Source: Mycobacterium sp. 852002-51057_SCH5723018 (GTDB lineage: Bacteria > Actinomycetota > Actinomycetes > Mycobacteriales > Mycobacteriaceae). From it: DNA of 53,204 bases. The position numbers and the translations under genes were made by a program. Positions 1 through 8,058 of this stretch are shown here, one piece after another. Each line of letters begins with the position of its first letter. Positions within the stretch are counted from its first letter, which is position 1. The notes beneath the pieces were generated by a model. It was not told the DNA's origin and did not search any database. It worked only from the letters and a program-made list of their open reading frames with translations. Location: positions 1 to 53,204 of the forward strand of contig NZ_LZIR01000034.1 in assembly GCF_001667035.1 (NCBI RefSeq), read 5' to 3'.

Positions 1-1565
1 CCGGTGGCGCGGGTGGGCACGGTTCAACCGCCGGCGGGGCGGGCGGCAACGGCGGCAACGCCGGCATGCTCAGCCTCGGAGCCGGCGGCGCGGGCGGCGC
101 CGGCGGCGAAAGCATCACCCCGGTCGGCGGCATCGGCGGGGCCGGGGGGGCCGGCGGCAACGGCGGCCTGCTCTTCGGCGACGGCGGCGCCGGCGGCAAC
201 GGCGGGTTCGGCCCCCAGACCGGCGGGCGCGCAGGGACGGGCGGCAACGCCGGCATGCTCGTCGGCTCCGGCGGCGCGGGCGGCGCCGGTGGTGACGGCG
301 CCACCGCTCAGGGTGGCGCGGGCGGCGCCGGTGGTGACGGCGCCACCGCTCAGGGTGGCGCGGGCGGCGCCGGTGGCAGGTCCGGGCTGATCGGCAACGG
401 CGGCAACGGCGGCAGCGGAGGCACCGCCCAGACCGGCGCCAGCAGCACCGGCGGGGCGGGCGGGGCCGGCGGCAACGGCATGCTGATCGGCGACGGCGGC
501 AACGGCGGCAACGGCGGGCTCGGCGCGACCCGGGGCACGACCGGCGCCGGCGGCGTCGGCGGTCAGCTGCTGGGCCTGGACGGCTTCAACGCCCCCGCCA
601 GCGCCAACCCGCTGCACACGGTGCAGCAGCAGGCACTCAACGCGATCAACGCGCCCACCGAGGCGCTGACGGGACGACCGCTGATCGGCAACGGCGCCAA
701 CGGCGCCGCGGGAACGGGGGCCTCCGGCGGGGCCGGCGGGATCCTGTTCGGCAACGGCGGGATCGGCGGGTCCGGCACGATCGGTGCGACCGGCACCGCC
801 GGCGGCAACGGCGGGCTGTTCGCCGGCGGCGGCATCGGAGGGGACGGCGGCTTCGGCCTCACCAGCGGCGCCGGCGGGGCCGGCGGCAGCGGCGGCATGC
901 TCTCCGGCGACGGCGGCGCCGGCGGGGCTGGCGGATTCAGCAACCTCAACGGCAGCAGCGGGGCCGGCGGGGCGGGCGGCAACGGCGGGCTGTTCGGGGC
1001 CGGCGGCAACGGCGGGACCGGCGGAAGCGGCCAAACCACCGCCGGCGCCGGCGGGCACGGCGGCAACGCCGGCATGCTGAGCCTCGGCGCGGCCGGCGGG
1101 GCCGGCGGCGGCGGGGGGAACAACACCGGCACGGGCACCGGTGGGACGGGCGGCGTCGGCGGCAACGGCGGCGTGCTCTTCGGCGACGGCGGGGCCGGCG
1201 GCGCCGGTGGCGGCGGCGGGTTCACCGGCGCGGCCGGCGGGGCCGGCGGCAACGCCGGCATGCTCACCGGCTCCGGCGGGGCCGGCGGCGCCGGCGGAAA
1301 CTCCGGCGACAGCGCGCTGACCACCGGTGGCGCCGGCGGGGCCGGCGGCAAGGGCGGGGGGATCGGCAACGGTGGTGACGGCGGCGCCGGCGGAGCCGGC
1401 AACGGCAACACCGGCGGCGCCGGCGGGACCGGCGGCAACGCCGTGGTGATCGGCGACGGCGGCAACGGCGGCAACGGCGGGACCGGTACGCCGCCCGCCA
1501 CGTCCGGCGCCGGCGGAGCCGGTGGGTTGCTGCTCGGCCAGAACGGGCACAACGGGACGCCCTAG
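1..1565 (+). CDS. PE_PGRS family protein, C-terminal PGRS part (5' end outside window)
   Basis: The reading frame is open from the window edge (codons in phase with base 3) to a TAG at 1563-1565. It encodes almost only Gly-Gly-X triplets with Asn, Ala and Asp, the polymorphic GC-rich sequence of the PE_PGRS family; the N-terminal PE domain lies upstream and is not seen. A non-repetitive segment at about 571-700 carries the [11 protein letters not shown] linker that in this family normally follows the PE domain, here with PGRS on both sides. A perfect 42-bp tandem duplication lies at 279-362. PE_PGRS proteins are generally surface-exposed or exported through ESX-5. No start, promoter or PE domain can be assessed. 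The long open frames on the opposite strand are a by-product of the GGC-rich repeat. Confidence 0.9.
   Translation, partial: GGAGGHGSTAGGAGGNGGNAGMLSLGAGGAGGAGGESITPVGGIGGAGGAGGNGGLLFGDGGAGGNGGFGPQTGGRAGTGGNAGMLVGSGGAGGAGGDGATAQGGAGGAGGDGATAQGGAGGAGGRSGLIGNGGNGGSGGTAQTGASSTGGAGGAGGNGMLIGDGGNGGNGGLGATRGTTGAGGVGGQLLGLDGFNAPASANPLHTVQQQALNAINAPTEALTGRPLIGNGANGAAGTGASGGAGGILFGNGGIGGSGTIGATGTAGGNGGLFAGGGIGGDGGFGLTSGAGGAGGSGGMLSGDGGAGGAGGFSNLNGSSGAGGAGGNGGLFGAGGNGGTGGSGQTTAGAGGHGGNAGMLSLGAAGGAGGGGGNNTGTGTGGTGGVGGNGGVLFGDGGAGGAGGGGGFTGAAGGAGGNAGMLTGSGGAGGAGGNSGDSALTTGGAGGAGGKGGGIGNGGDGGAGGAGNGNTGGAGGTGGNAVVIGDGGNGGNGGTGTPPATSGAGGAGGLLLGQNGHNGTP
279..362. repeat. 42-bp perfect tandem duplication inside PGRS
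   Basis: Two identical 42-base units (279-320 and 321-362) encode a duplicated 14-residue block containing the run GGDGATAQ; a third unit starts at 363 and diverges after about a dozen bases. The unit keeps the reading frame. This is typical of slippage or recombination in PGRS genes and indicates recent expansion. Confidence 0.9.
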
Positions 1566-1587
1566 GTGTACCTAGGCGGTGCGCGTA

Positions 1588-1635
1588 CGTAACGCCCTGG
1601 CGAAAAATGTGGCTGAGTTTCGCCGTGGCGTTACG
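1588..1635. terminator. Long inverted repeat between convergent genes, probable bidirectional terminator
   Basis: Arms at 1588-1605 and 1618-1635 pair over 16 of 18 positions around a 12-base loop. The element sits between the PE_PGRS stop (1565) and the convergent doxX-like stop (1668). Each outer arm starts with CGTAACGCC, and the inner ends give AAA/TTT. There is no long T tract, as is common for mycobacterial terminators. A related arm sequence recurs at 43384-43401. Confidence 0.65.
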
Positions 1636-1667
1636 CCAGCCGCGGCCAATCCGAGGAGCGGCGGCGC

Positions 1668-2177
1668 CTATCCGGCTTGCTTGACCGGCGGCCGGTAGAA
1701 GATCACCAACTGGCCGAGCGCACCGGCCAGACCGAGGCCCGCCGAGATCAGCAGGCCGGGCCAGCCGTCGAACCAGTTCTTGCCGAAGATCAGCCAGTCC
1801 AGGCTGAGTCGGCCGGCACCTAGCGTGGCCACCACGACGGCGCTGACCGCCAGCACCAGGTTGTATTCCCAGCCTTCCTTGACGATGAAGAAGCCGTTCG
1901 CCCGGTGCACTGTCCACGCCGCGACCAGCATCAGCGAGACGAAGCCGGCCGCCGGGATCGGGGTGAGCAGCCCGGCCGCCAGGCCCAGACCCGCAGAGAC
2001 CTCGGTGGTGGCGGCGACGGTGGCGTGGAACCGACCGGGTTTCATGCCGATGCTTTCGAACCAGCGCGCCGTGCCCGGGATGCGACCGCCGCCGAAGAAC
2101 TTGTTGAAGCCGTGCAGGGCCAACGTCACGCCCAACGCCAGCCTCAGAATCAGTAACCCGACGTCATAGGGACTCAT
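1668..2177 (-). CDS. DoxX family integral membrane protein
   Basis: A 169-residue protein with hydrophobic segments near residues 5-22, 53-90 (probably two helices), 105-121 and 140-161, matching the four-helix DoxX/SURF4-like fold. The conserved N-terminal helix followed by LHGFNKFFGG is characteristic. DoxX proteins are small membrane proteins of uncertain activity, in some cases linked to thiol or oxidative stress. The gene is divergent from an F420-reductase-like gene with only 45 bases between starts. No Shine-Dalgarno is seen; a TANNNT box (TAGGTT, on the minus strand) lies 7 bases before the ATG, so a leaderless transcript is likely. I do not recall this gene at the corresponding M. 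tuberculosis position. Confidence 0.85.
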   Translation of the reverse strand: MSPYDVGLLILRLALGVTLALHGFNKFFGGGRIPGTARWFESIGMKPGRFHATVAATTEVSAGLGLAAGLLTPIPAAGFVSLMLVAAWTVHRANGFFIVKEGWEYNLVLAVSAVVVATLGAGRLSLDWLIFGKNWFDGWPGLLISAGLGLAGALGQLVIFYRPPVKQAG

Positions 2178-2190
2178 AGGTGCAAACCTA
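2177..2190. promoter_or_regulatory. Inverted repeat and -10 box in the divergent doxX / reductase promoter
   Basis: TAGGT-GCAA-ACCTA is an inverted repeat with 5-base arms. On the minus strand its outer half contains the predicted -10 hexamer TAGGTT (2185-2190), seven bases from the doxX ATG. A dyad overlapping the -10 of one gene and lying just upstream of the other is a plausible operator; no regulator can be assigned. Confidence 0.4.
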
Positions 2191-2222
2191 GATCATGGCA
2201 GCGTCGACCGAGAGGAGCGCCC

Positions 2223-2837
2223 ATGAAGATCGCGATCATCGGAGCCGGCAACGTCGGAACCACGCTGGGCACCGCGTGGCGCAACCGCGGGCACGACGTC
2301 ACGTTCGGCGTCCGCAACCCCGATGACCCGAAGTACGCGGCGCTCGGCGCCGTCGAAACGAACGAATCGGCCACGGCCGCAGCCGACGTCGTGGTGCTCT
2401 GCACGCCGTGGCAGACCACCCAGGCGGCGGTGCAGGGCTGCGGCGACCTGGGCGGCAAGACCCTGATCGACTGCACCAACCCGCTGACACCCGACTTCGC
2501 CGGCCTCGAGGTCGGACACCACACCTCCGGGGCGGAAGAGATCGCGAAGTGGGCGCCCGGCGCGCGGGTCTGCAAGGCGATGAACCAAATCGGCGCGCCG
2601 ATGATGGACGCGCCCGAGCTGCCGGGCAAACCGGTCATGTTCGTCTGCGGCGACGACGACGCCGCTCGATCGGTGACCGCCGGACTCGTCTCCGAGCTCG
2701 GGTTCCAGACCGTCGACGTCGGCGACCTGGCGCTGGCGCGGCTGCTCGAGCCCTACGGGCTGCTCTGGATCCACCTGGCGCTGCGCCGCGGGCTCGGCAC
2801 AAACTTCGGCTTCGGGCTGCTGCGCGGACAGTCCTGA
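2223..2837 (+). CDS. NADPH-dependent F420 reductase-like Rossmann protein
   Basis: 204 residues. The N-terminus begins directly with a Rossmann strand and GAGNVG at residues 7-12, followed by the VRNP segment expected of an NADP-binding pocket. Length and layout match the F420-dependent NADP oxidoreductase-like family (COG2085), whose members transfer hydride between NADP(H) and coenzyme F420 or act on other substrates. A good Shine-Dalgarno (GAGAGGAG) precedes the ATG. The gene is divergent from doxX, and the shared intergenic dyad suggests joint redox-responsive control (inference). Substrate is uncertain: many family members are not true F420 reductases. Confidence 0.75.
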   Translation: MKIAIIGAGNVGTTLGTAWRNRGHDVTFGVRNPDDPKYAALGAVETNESATAAADVVVLCTPWQTTQAAVQGCGDLGGKTLIDCTNPLTPDFAGLEVGHHTSGAEEIAKWAPGARVCKAMNQIGAPMMDAPELPGKPVMFVCGDDDAARSVTAGLVSELGFQTVDVGDLALARLLEPYGLLWIHLALRRGLGTNFGFGLLRGQS

Positions 2838-2956
2838 CATACTCGTCGGGGCCTGCCGGGACGGTCCTGGCGGGGGGCCGCACGACGAGGGGGTGTAGCA
2901 CGACTCGCATCGACCGAGGCGTCGACCCCGCTCGGGGCGTCCCTGAAAGCGCCGCC

Positions 2957-4534
2957 GTGGTGCCCCTGACCGGCGACGCCGGTCACCCGCGAGAGCTGCT
3001 GGGCAACAAGGGCCACGGCATCGACGCGATGCGCCGGCAGAACCTGCCGGTGCCCCCCGCGTTCTGCATCACCACCGAGGTCGGCCTGAGGTATCTCGCC
3101 GATCCGACCGCCACGATGGACGCGATCTGGCACCACGTGCTCGACGGGATCCGCTGGCTGGAAGCCGAAACGTCCCGCACGTTCGGACGGGGCCCGCGCC
3201 CGCTGCTGGTCAGCGTGCGCTCGGGTGCCGCGCAGTCTATGCCGGGCATGATGGACACGATCCTGGATCTGGGCATGAACGACGCCGTGGAACAGGCGCT
3301 GGCATCGTCTGACACCCCCGCGTTCGCCCGCGACACCCGCCGGCGGTTCGACCGCATGTATCGACGAATCGTCGGCGCCGCAGACCAGGCCTTGGCCGCC
3401 GACCCCTACGCGCAGTTGCGCTCGGGCATCGAGGCCGTGTTCGCCTCATGGAATTCTCCGCGCGCGGTGGCCTACCGCGCCCATCACCGCATCGACGATC
3501 GGGGCGGCACCGCCGTCGTCGTGCAGGCGATGGTGTTTGGCAACCGCGGCCCGGATTCCGGTGCGGGAGCCCTATTTTCGCGCAACCCGATAACCGGCGC
3601 CGACGAACCGTTCGGCGAATGGCTCCCCGGTGGGCAGGGCGACGACGTGGTGTCGGGCCTCGTCGACGTCGAACCGATCACGGCCCTGCGTGACGAGCAA
3701 CCGGCCGTCTACGACGAGTTGATGGACACCGCCCGCCGACTGGAGCGGCACGGGTCCGACGTCCAAGAAATCGAGTTCACCGTCGAGGACGGCACGCTGT
3801 GGCTGCTGCAGACGCGGTCGGCGGAGCGATCCGCGCAGGCGGCGGTGCGACTGGCGCTGCAGCTGCGGCGCGAGGGGCTCATCGACGATGCCGAGACGCT
3901 GCGTCGGGTGACCCCGGCGCACGTGCAGTCGTTGCTGCGACCCGCCCTGCAGCCCGAAATCCGTCTGACCGCACCGCTTTTGGCTAGCGGCTTGCCCGCC
4001 TGCCCGGGCGTTGCATCGGGGATGGCGTACACCGACGTCGACGAGGCGCTGTCCGCCGCCGAGCGTGGCGAGCCGGTGATTTTGGTGCGTGATCACACCA
4101 GGCCCGAGGACGTGTTGGGCATGCTGGCCGCGCAGGGCATCGTCACCGAGGTCGGCGGCGCCGCCAGCCACGCGGCCGTGGTCAGCCGTGAACTCGGCCG
4201 GGTGGCCGTGGTGGGCTGCGGCCGCGGAGCCGCGGCGACGCTGGCCGGCAGGCAGATCACCGTCGACGGCTACGAAGGCGAAGTGCGCGAAGGCAATCTG
4301 ACGCTGTCCGCATGGTCGGAGAAGGATACGCCGGAGCTGTGCGAGGTGGCCGACATCGCGCGACGGATCAGCCCGCTGCGCGCGCACGCCTCCGGCGACC
4401 ACCCGAGGCTCGAAGACGCCTCCGACGCCGCGGTCCGCGCGGCCCTGGGCGCCGGGCACACCGACGTGGTTTCGGCCACTCCCCTCATCGTCATGCTGAC
4501 CGCGCTGCGGCTGGCGGACGAGGCCGCCCCGTGA
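2957..4534 (+). CDS. ppdK: Short pyruvate, phosphate dikinase-like protein (PpdK type)
   Basis: About 525 residues from GTG 2957 (GTG 2960 is equally possible; GAAAG lies upstream). The N-terminal two thirds is a PPDK/PEP-synthase ATP-grasp domain: RELLGNKGHG near residue 12, then the VSVRSGAAQSMPGMMDT segment. The end is the swivelling phosphohistidine domain with GGAASHAAVVSREL, the phosphoryl-accepting His being about residue 405. The C-terminal TIM barrel that binds PEP/pyruvate in full-length (~870-residue) PPDK is missing, so true dikinase activity is doubtful. It matches M. tuberculosis Rv1127c, which is also short. The next gene overlaps the stop by GTGA, so the pair is translationally coupled. 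The frame stays open far upstream, overlapping the previous gene, without a credible start. Confidence 0.85.
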   Translation: MVPLTGDAGHPRELLGNKGHGIDAMRRQNLPVPPAFCITTEVGLRYLADPTATMDAIWHHVLDGIRWLEAETSRTFGRGPRPLLVSVRSGAAQSMPGMMDTILDLGMNDAVEQALASSDTPAFARDTRRRFDRMYRRIVGAADQALAADPYAQLRSGIEAVFASWNSPRAVAYRAHHRIDDRGGTAVVVQAMVFGNRGPDSGAGALFSRNPITGADEPFGEWLPGGQGDDVVSGLVDVEPITALRDEQPAVYDELMDTARRLERHGSDVQEIEFTVEDGTLWLLQTRSAERSAQAAVRLALQLRREGLIDDAETLRRVTPAHVQSLLRPALQPEIRLTAPLLASGLPACPGVASGMAYTDVDEALSAAERGEPVILVRDHTRPEDVLGMLAAQGIVTEVGGAASHAAVVSRELGRVAVVGCGRGAAATLAGRQITVDGYEGEVREGNLTLSAWSEKDTPELCEVADIARRISPLRAHASGDHPRLEDASDAAVRAALGAGHTDVVSATPLIVMLTALRLADEAAP

Positions 4535-5145
4535 CGGAATTGGCTGTGCTGCAGGCGGTTCGGCTGAAGGGCCGCGTCCGCCCCGCCGACCTGGCCGCCA
4601 CTTTGGGCCGCGAGCTCGGCGAGATCATCGGCGTCGTCGAGCGGCTCACCGCAGCGGGCCTGCTGGTCGACGGCGCGACGCTGCGGATCAGTCCCAGCGG
4701 GCGCGCCCGGCTCGACGCGTTGCTCGCCGAGGAGCGCCTGGGCGTCGATTCGGCCGCGATGGCCGCCGCCTACGACGAATTCCGCTCGGTGAACGCCGAT
4801 TTCAAGTCTCTGGTCACCGACTGGCAGCTCAAGGGCGGCCCGCAAGGCACGCCCAACCCTCACGACGACCCCGGATACGACGCCGCGGTCCTGGCCCGCC
4901 TCGACGGCGTGCACGCGCGGGTGATACCGATCGTCGAGGTGGCCGCCACTCAGGTGCCGCGGCTGGGTGCCTACTCGACGAAACTCGTTGCGGCACTGGA
5001 CAAAGTCAAAGCCGGCGAGACGGAGTGGCTGACCAGGCCGCTGATCGACTCCTACCACACCGTGTGGTTCGAGCTGCACGAGGAGCTGATCGGCGCCGTC
5101 GGCATGACCCGCGAACAAGCGGCCAGATCGGGTGACGCGCAGTAG
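4531..5145 (+). CDS. Conserved hypothetical protein coupled to ppdK (Rv1126c-like)
   Basis: 204 residues from a GTG that overlaps the ppdK stop (GTGA). The first 65 residues resemble a winged-helix module: an RVRPADLAATLG segment, then VVERLTAAGLLV and a wing-like ISPSGRARL. The rest is helical and acidic with the conserved stretch LIDSYHTVWFELHEEL. No catalytic motif is recognised. Constant linkage to the short PPDK, here and (from memory) in M. tuberculosis, suggests that the product regulates or serves as partner or acceptor for the phosphohistidine protein. That role is inference. Confidence 0.8.
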   Translation: MTELAVLQAVRLKGRVRPADLAATLGRELGEIIGVVERLTAAGLLVDGATLRISPSGRARLDALLAEERLGVDSAAMAAAYDEFRSVNADFKSLVTDWQLKGGPQGTPNPHDDPGYDAAVLARLDGVHARVIPIVEVAATQVPRLGAYSTKLVAALDKVKAGETEWLTRPLIDSYHTVWFELHEELIGAVGMTREQAARSGDAQ

Positions 5146-5146
5146 C

Positions 5147-6400
5147 TCACAGCGCCGCGTCGAGCAGCCGCAGGTAGGCGTCGATGTCGGCACCCCCTGG
5201 AAAGGCCGACTCCGCCGCGTGCACGCTGATCGCGACGGTGTCGCCGATGCCGTGCACCCCATGAGTCAGGCCCATCACCGGCGAGAGCGCCGGGTATCCG
5301 GCCGTCAGCACCACCCGCGCATCGCCGAAGCTCAGATCGGCCGGGCCCCGGTTGACGCTGGACACCACCGTGTTGCCGGCCACCTGCGTCGGCCGGGCAT
5401 CGGGATCGAACTGTGCGACGCCCCAACGCAACAGCGCCGCCGGCACCGCGGCGAACGCCCGGTCCGCGGCCCGCGTGGCCGGGTGTTCGAAGCGCCGCCG
5501 CCCGTTGGCCAAGTCCGTCCCGATTCGCTCGACACGCGCGTCGATGTCCAGCTTCGGGTACAGCCCGACCCCGACGTTGCCGAAGTGGTTGTGCGCTTGT
5601 GGCACACCGGGTTTGGCCATCGGAACCTCGGCGCCCAAGGCGTCGGCCCCGTCGCCGAGCAGGGTCGACAGCGCCTCGGAGACCCCGGCCAGCACCCCGG
5701 CGGTGACCGTGGGACCGCGCAGTTGCGAGCGGCGCCGCACCACGGTGCGCACCGAGCGGGCGCCCGCCGGGCGGGCGTTGGTGGTTTGCGGCGGAGGCGA
5801 CCCGACCCCCGGCGCCAGCAACCCGGCGCGCATATCGCGCACCAGCCCTCGGTGGGCGCGCGCCGCATCGACGGCCCGCCACGGAAAGAACCCGGCCGAC
5901 TGCCGCGCCGGGCGGGGTACCGGGGCGTCCCGGCCGAAGAGCCACGCCGCCATCGCCGAGGCGCGCGCGCCGTCGCCCAGGGCGTGCGCGACCTGCATGA
6001 CCGCGACCGCGCCCGCGCCGGGGACGCCCGGGATCCCGAGCACCGGGGCGAAAATGTGCAGCCGCCACGGCATCCGGCAAACGTCCAGCTGATCGTCGGC
6101 GAGGCGGACGACGGCCTCCAGGCACAGCGGCCACGTCTGCTCGGCCGGCTCGTGGTGGACCACATTGGGCGGACCGACGTCCGCCGGCACCCACAGTGGA
6201 TAGGTCAGCCTGCTCGTCTCCCGGACGCGCATCGCCAGGTCCGGGCACGCGCGCGCCCGTCGGCGCACCCGCTCGATGGCGCCCTCGAGATCCGCGGGCA
6301 CACCATCGAACGCGTACAGCAGGAACTGGTCGTTCGGGACCTTGGCCGACATCCAGTAGAACTGCGCATCGACGGCCCCCATCCGGTGCCTGAATACCAT
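5147..6400 (-). CDS. WS/DGAT-like acyltransferase (Rv1125-like)
   Basis: 417 residues from ATG 6400 (an in-frame TTG lies directly before it). The motif HALGDG at 139-144 fits HxxxDG, the catalytic signature of wax ester synthase/diacylglycerol acyltransferases and related condensing acyltransferases. The C-terminal VSSVNRGPADLSF segment corresponds to the second conserved WS/DGAT block, and the N-terminus (MGAVDAQFYWM) matches the usual LSPLDAxF start. The second His often present before HxxxDG is not. Substrates are unknown; the family joins acyl-CoA to alcohols or diacylglycerol. It is 12 bases downstream of ephC in the same direction, so probably co-transcribed with it. Confidence 0.75.
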   Translation of the reverse strand: MVFRHRMGAVDAQFYWMSAKVPNDQFLLYAFDGVPADLEGAIERVRRRARACPDLAMRVRETSRLTYPLWVPADVGPPNVVHHEPAEQTWPLCLEAVVRLADDQLDVCRMPWRLHIFAPVLGIPGVPGAGAVAVMQVAHALGDGARASAMAAWLFGRDAPVPRPARQSAGFFPWRAVDAARAHRGLVRDMRAGLLAPGVGSPPPQTTNARPAGARSVRTVVRRRSQLRGPTVTAGVLAGVSEALSTLLGDGADALGAEVPMAKPGVPQAHNHFGNVGVGLYPKLDIDARVERIGTDLANGRRRFEHPATRAADRAFAAVPAALLRWGVAQFDPDARPTQVAGNTVVSSVNRGPADLSFGDARVVLTAGYPALSPVMGLTHGVHGIGDTVAISVHAAESAFPGGADIDAYLRLLDAAL

Positions 6401-6412
6401 CAAGCCATCGGC

Positions 6413-7318
6413 TCAGCCGGGTTTGCCGATGAACGCCAGCACCAGGTCGGCGACCTTGTCCGGCTGTTCGAGCTGCAGGAAGTGCCCGGCGTGATCGACG
6501 ACGGCGACCTCGCTGCCAGGCGGCAGCACCTTTTCCGTCCAGCGGGCGAAAACCGGTGTCATGCAACGGTCGTCGCGCCCATGCAGGTAGAGGCAGGCCA
6601 GTACGGGCACCTCGGTCCACAGCCGGTTCAACGCGGCGTAGCGCGCCGGCGGCCGCGGGTTGCGGATGGTGGCCCGGTACGGCCCCAGCGCCGCCCGCCA
6701 GCTCTCCGGTGTGCCGATGGCGGCGTCGACGTGGCGCAGGTCCTCGTCGGCGCGGTAGCCCGGCGACCACCGTCGCCACAGCAGCGGCAGCACCCAGGAC
6801 GCGGAACGCTCGGGCAGCCAAGGCAATTGGAAGTACAGGACGTACCAGAAGCGCAGCAGCTGCGCAGGCAGGTGGCCGAGCAGCCGCACCCGGTCGGCCA
6901 CGGGGCCGCGCCGACGGAAGCCGGCCGGGACCGGCCCGGACATGATGACCGCCTTGGCGAACGGGCTGTCGGGCATCGCGGCCAGGCCGGTGGCGGCGAA
7001 CGCGCCCCAGTCGTGTCCGATCACCACGTCGTGCTCCGTGCCGCCCGCGGCCTCGCGCACCCGCAGCGCGTCGTCCATCAGCGCGCCGACGTGGAAACAC
7101 CCGTCGGAAGGGATCGACGACGGCGCGTATCCGCGCATGAACGGCGCGACGACCCGCCACCCCGACTCGGCCAGCCGCGGCGCCATCTTGCGCCACCCGT
7201 AGGCGGTGTCAGGGAAGCCGTGCAGGCACAACGCGATCGGGGCATCCGGCGGTCCCCACGTCAGAGCCTTCAGGTCTCCGGCGCCACCGGGTACGTCGAT
7301 CCAGCCTGGTCCACCCAT
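6413..7318 (-). CDS. ephC: Epoxide hydrolase, alpha/beta fold
   Basis: 301 residues. The epoxide-hydrolase signatures are HGFPDTAYGW (oxyanion, about 33-42) and GHDWG with nucleophile Asp103, rather than the GxSxG Ser of esterases. A C-terminal HAGHFLQLEQPDKV segment supplies the catalytic His. It would open epoxides to vicinal diols, possibly of lipid origin. The start is ATG 7318, preceded by GGAG at a suitable distance; the frame is open further upstream, but that N-terminus is Arg-rich and unlikely to be translated. It matches Rv1124 in M. tuberculosis and is followed by the acyltransferase gene, suggesting a small lipid-metabolism operon. Confidence 0.85.
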   Translation of the reverse strand: MGGPGWIDVPGGAGDLKALTWGPPDAPIALCLHGFPDTAYGWRKMAPRLAESGWRVVAPFMRGYAPSSIPSDGCFHVGALMDDALRVREAAGGTEHDVVIGHDWGAFAATGLAAMPDSPFAKAVIMSGPVPAGFRRRGPVADRVRLLGHLPAQLLRFWYVLYFQLPWLPERSASWVLPLLWRRWSPGYRADEDLRHVDAAIGTPESWRAALGPYRATIRNPRPPARYAALNRLWTEVPVLACLYLHGRDDRCMTPVFARWTEKVLPPGSEVAVVDHAGHFLQLEQPDKVADLVLAFIGKPG

Positions 7319-7439
7319 GTCCACTCCATGCTCGGCGCGTCTCGCACGGACCAACCTAACGCGTGTGGGCCCAGGACGCACCGACCGTGGTGCCGGATGG
7401 ACTAAATGACCGAGGCTGCAACGGATTTCGGGCCGCGCG

Positions 7440-7922
7440 CTACGGTGTGAGCGCTGAATCCGCCGCGGCCTCCATCTCGGCGATGACGATCTTGCGCATG
7501 CCATACATCGCCTGGGTGGCGGCCGCAGCCCTGGCCCGATCCGGATCGCTGATCAACTCGAAGAGCCGGTCCGGGATGATTTGCCAACTCAGCCCGAAGC
7601 GGTCCTTGAGCCAGCCGCATTGCGATTCCTCGCCACCGTCGGTCAACCGGTCCCAGTAGTAGTCCACCTCGTCCTGGTCCTTGCAGCTGACCGTGAAGGA
7701 CACGGCTTCGGTCATTGGGAACTGCGGGCCGCCGTTGATGCCCATGAAGCGGGTGCCGTCGAGCACGAAGCTGCCAGACAGGATCGTGCCGGGCTCGCCG
7801 GGTCCGGCTTCGGTGGTTCGGTTGAGGCCCTCGACGTGCGAGTTGGGGAACACCGAGGTGTAGAACTCGGCCGCTTCCTCGAGGTTGTTGTCGAACCACA
7901 GCGTGGGCGTAATCGATGGCAT
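7440..7922 (-). CDS. VOC-superfamily PhnB-like protein
   Basis: 160 residues with paired beta-alpha-beta-beta-beta modules. It starts PSITPTLWFDNNLEEAAEFY and contains VSCKDQDEVDYYWDRL and GWLKDRFGLSWQIIP, hallmarks of the PhnB/3-demethylubiquinone-methyltransferase-like branch of the vicinal oxygen chelate superfamily. No specific reaction can be assigned, and these proteins are often stand-alone stress or antibiotic-related factors. An excellent Shine-Dalgarno (AAAGGAGG) precedes the ATG. It is divergent from the bpoB-like hydrolase and not tightly linked to ephC. Confidence 0.85.
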   Translation of the reverse strand: MPSITPTLWFDNNLEEAAEFYTSVFPNSHVEGLNRTTEAGPGEPGTILSGSFVLDGTRFMGINGGPQFPMTEAVSFTVSCKDQDEVDYYWDRLTDGGEESQCGWLKDRFGLSWQIIPDRLFELISDPDRARAAAATQAMYGMRKIVIAEMEAAADSALTP

Positions 7923-8058
7923 GCCGCCTCCTTTATGTCAGAGCAATGTCTTAGTGATTGACCCCGGCCCCCGTGAAAACTCACCGCGACCTGGGCCCCG
8001 CTCCCCGGTGAATAGTTGGCCTAGGTAACGTCGGAGCGAACGACGAAAGAGGGCGCCC

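Noticed and set aside
24..1552. Long open frames on the minus strand and in other plus frames across the PGRS gene
   Set aside because: GGC/GCC-rich repeats lack stop codons in several frames. Their Ala/Pro/Arg-only composition and the clear PGRS protein in frame 3 make them shadows.
5132..7405. A 757-codon plus-strand open frame
   Set aside because: It runs antisense to the acyltransferase and ephC, has Arg/His/Pro-rich composition without any domain, and both minus-strand genes carry clear motifs.
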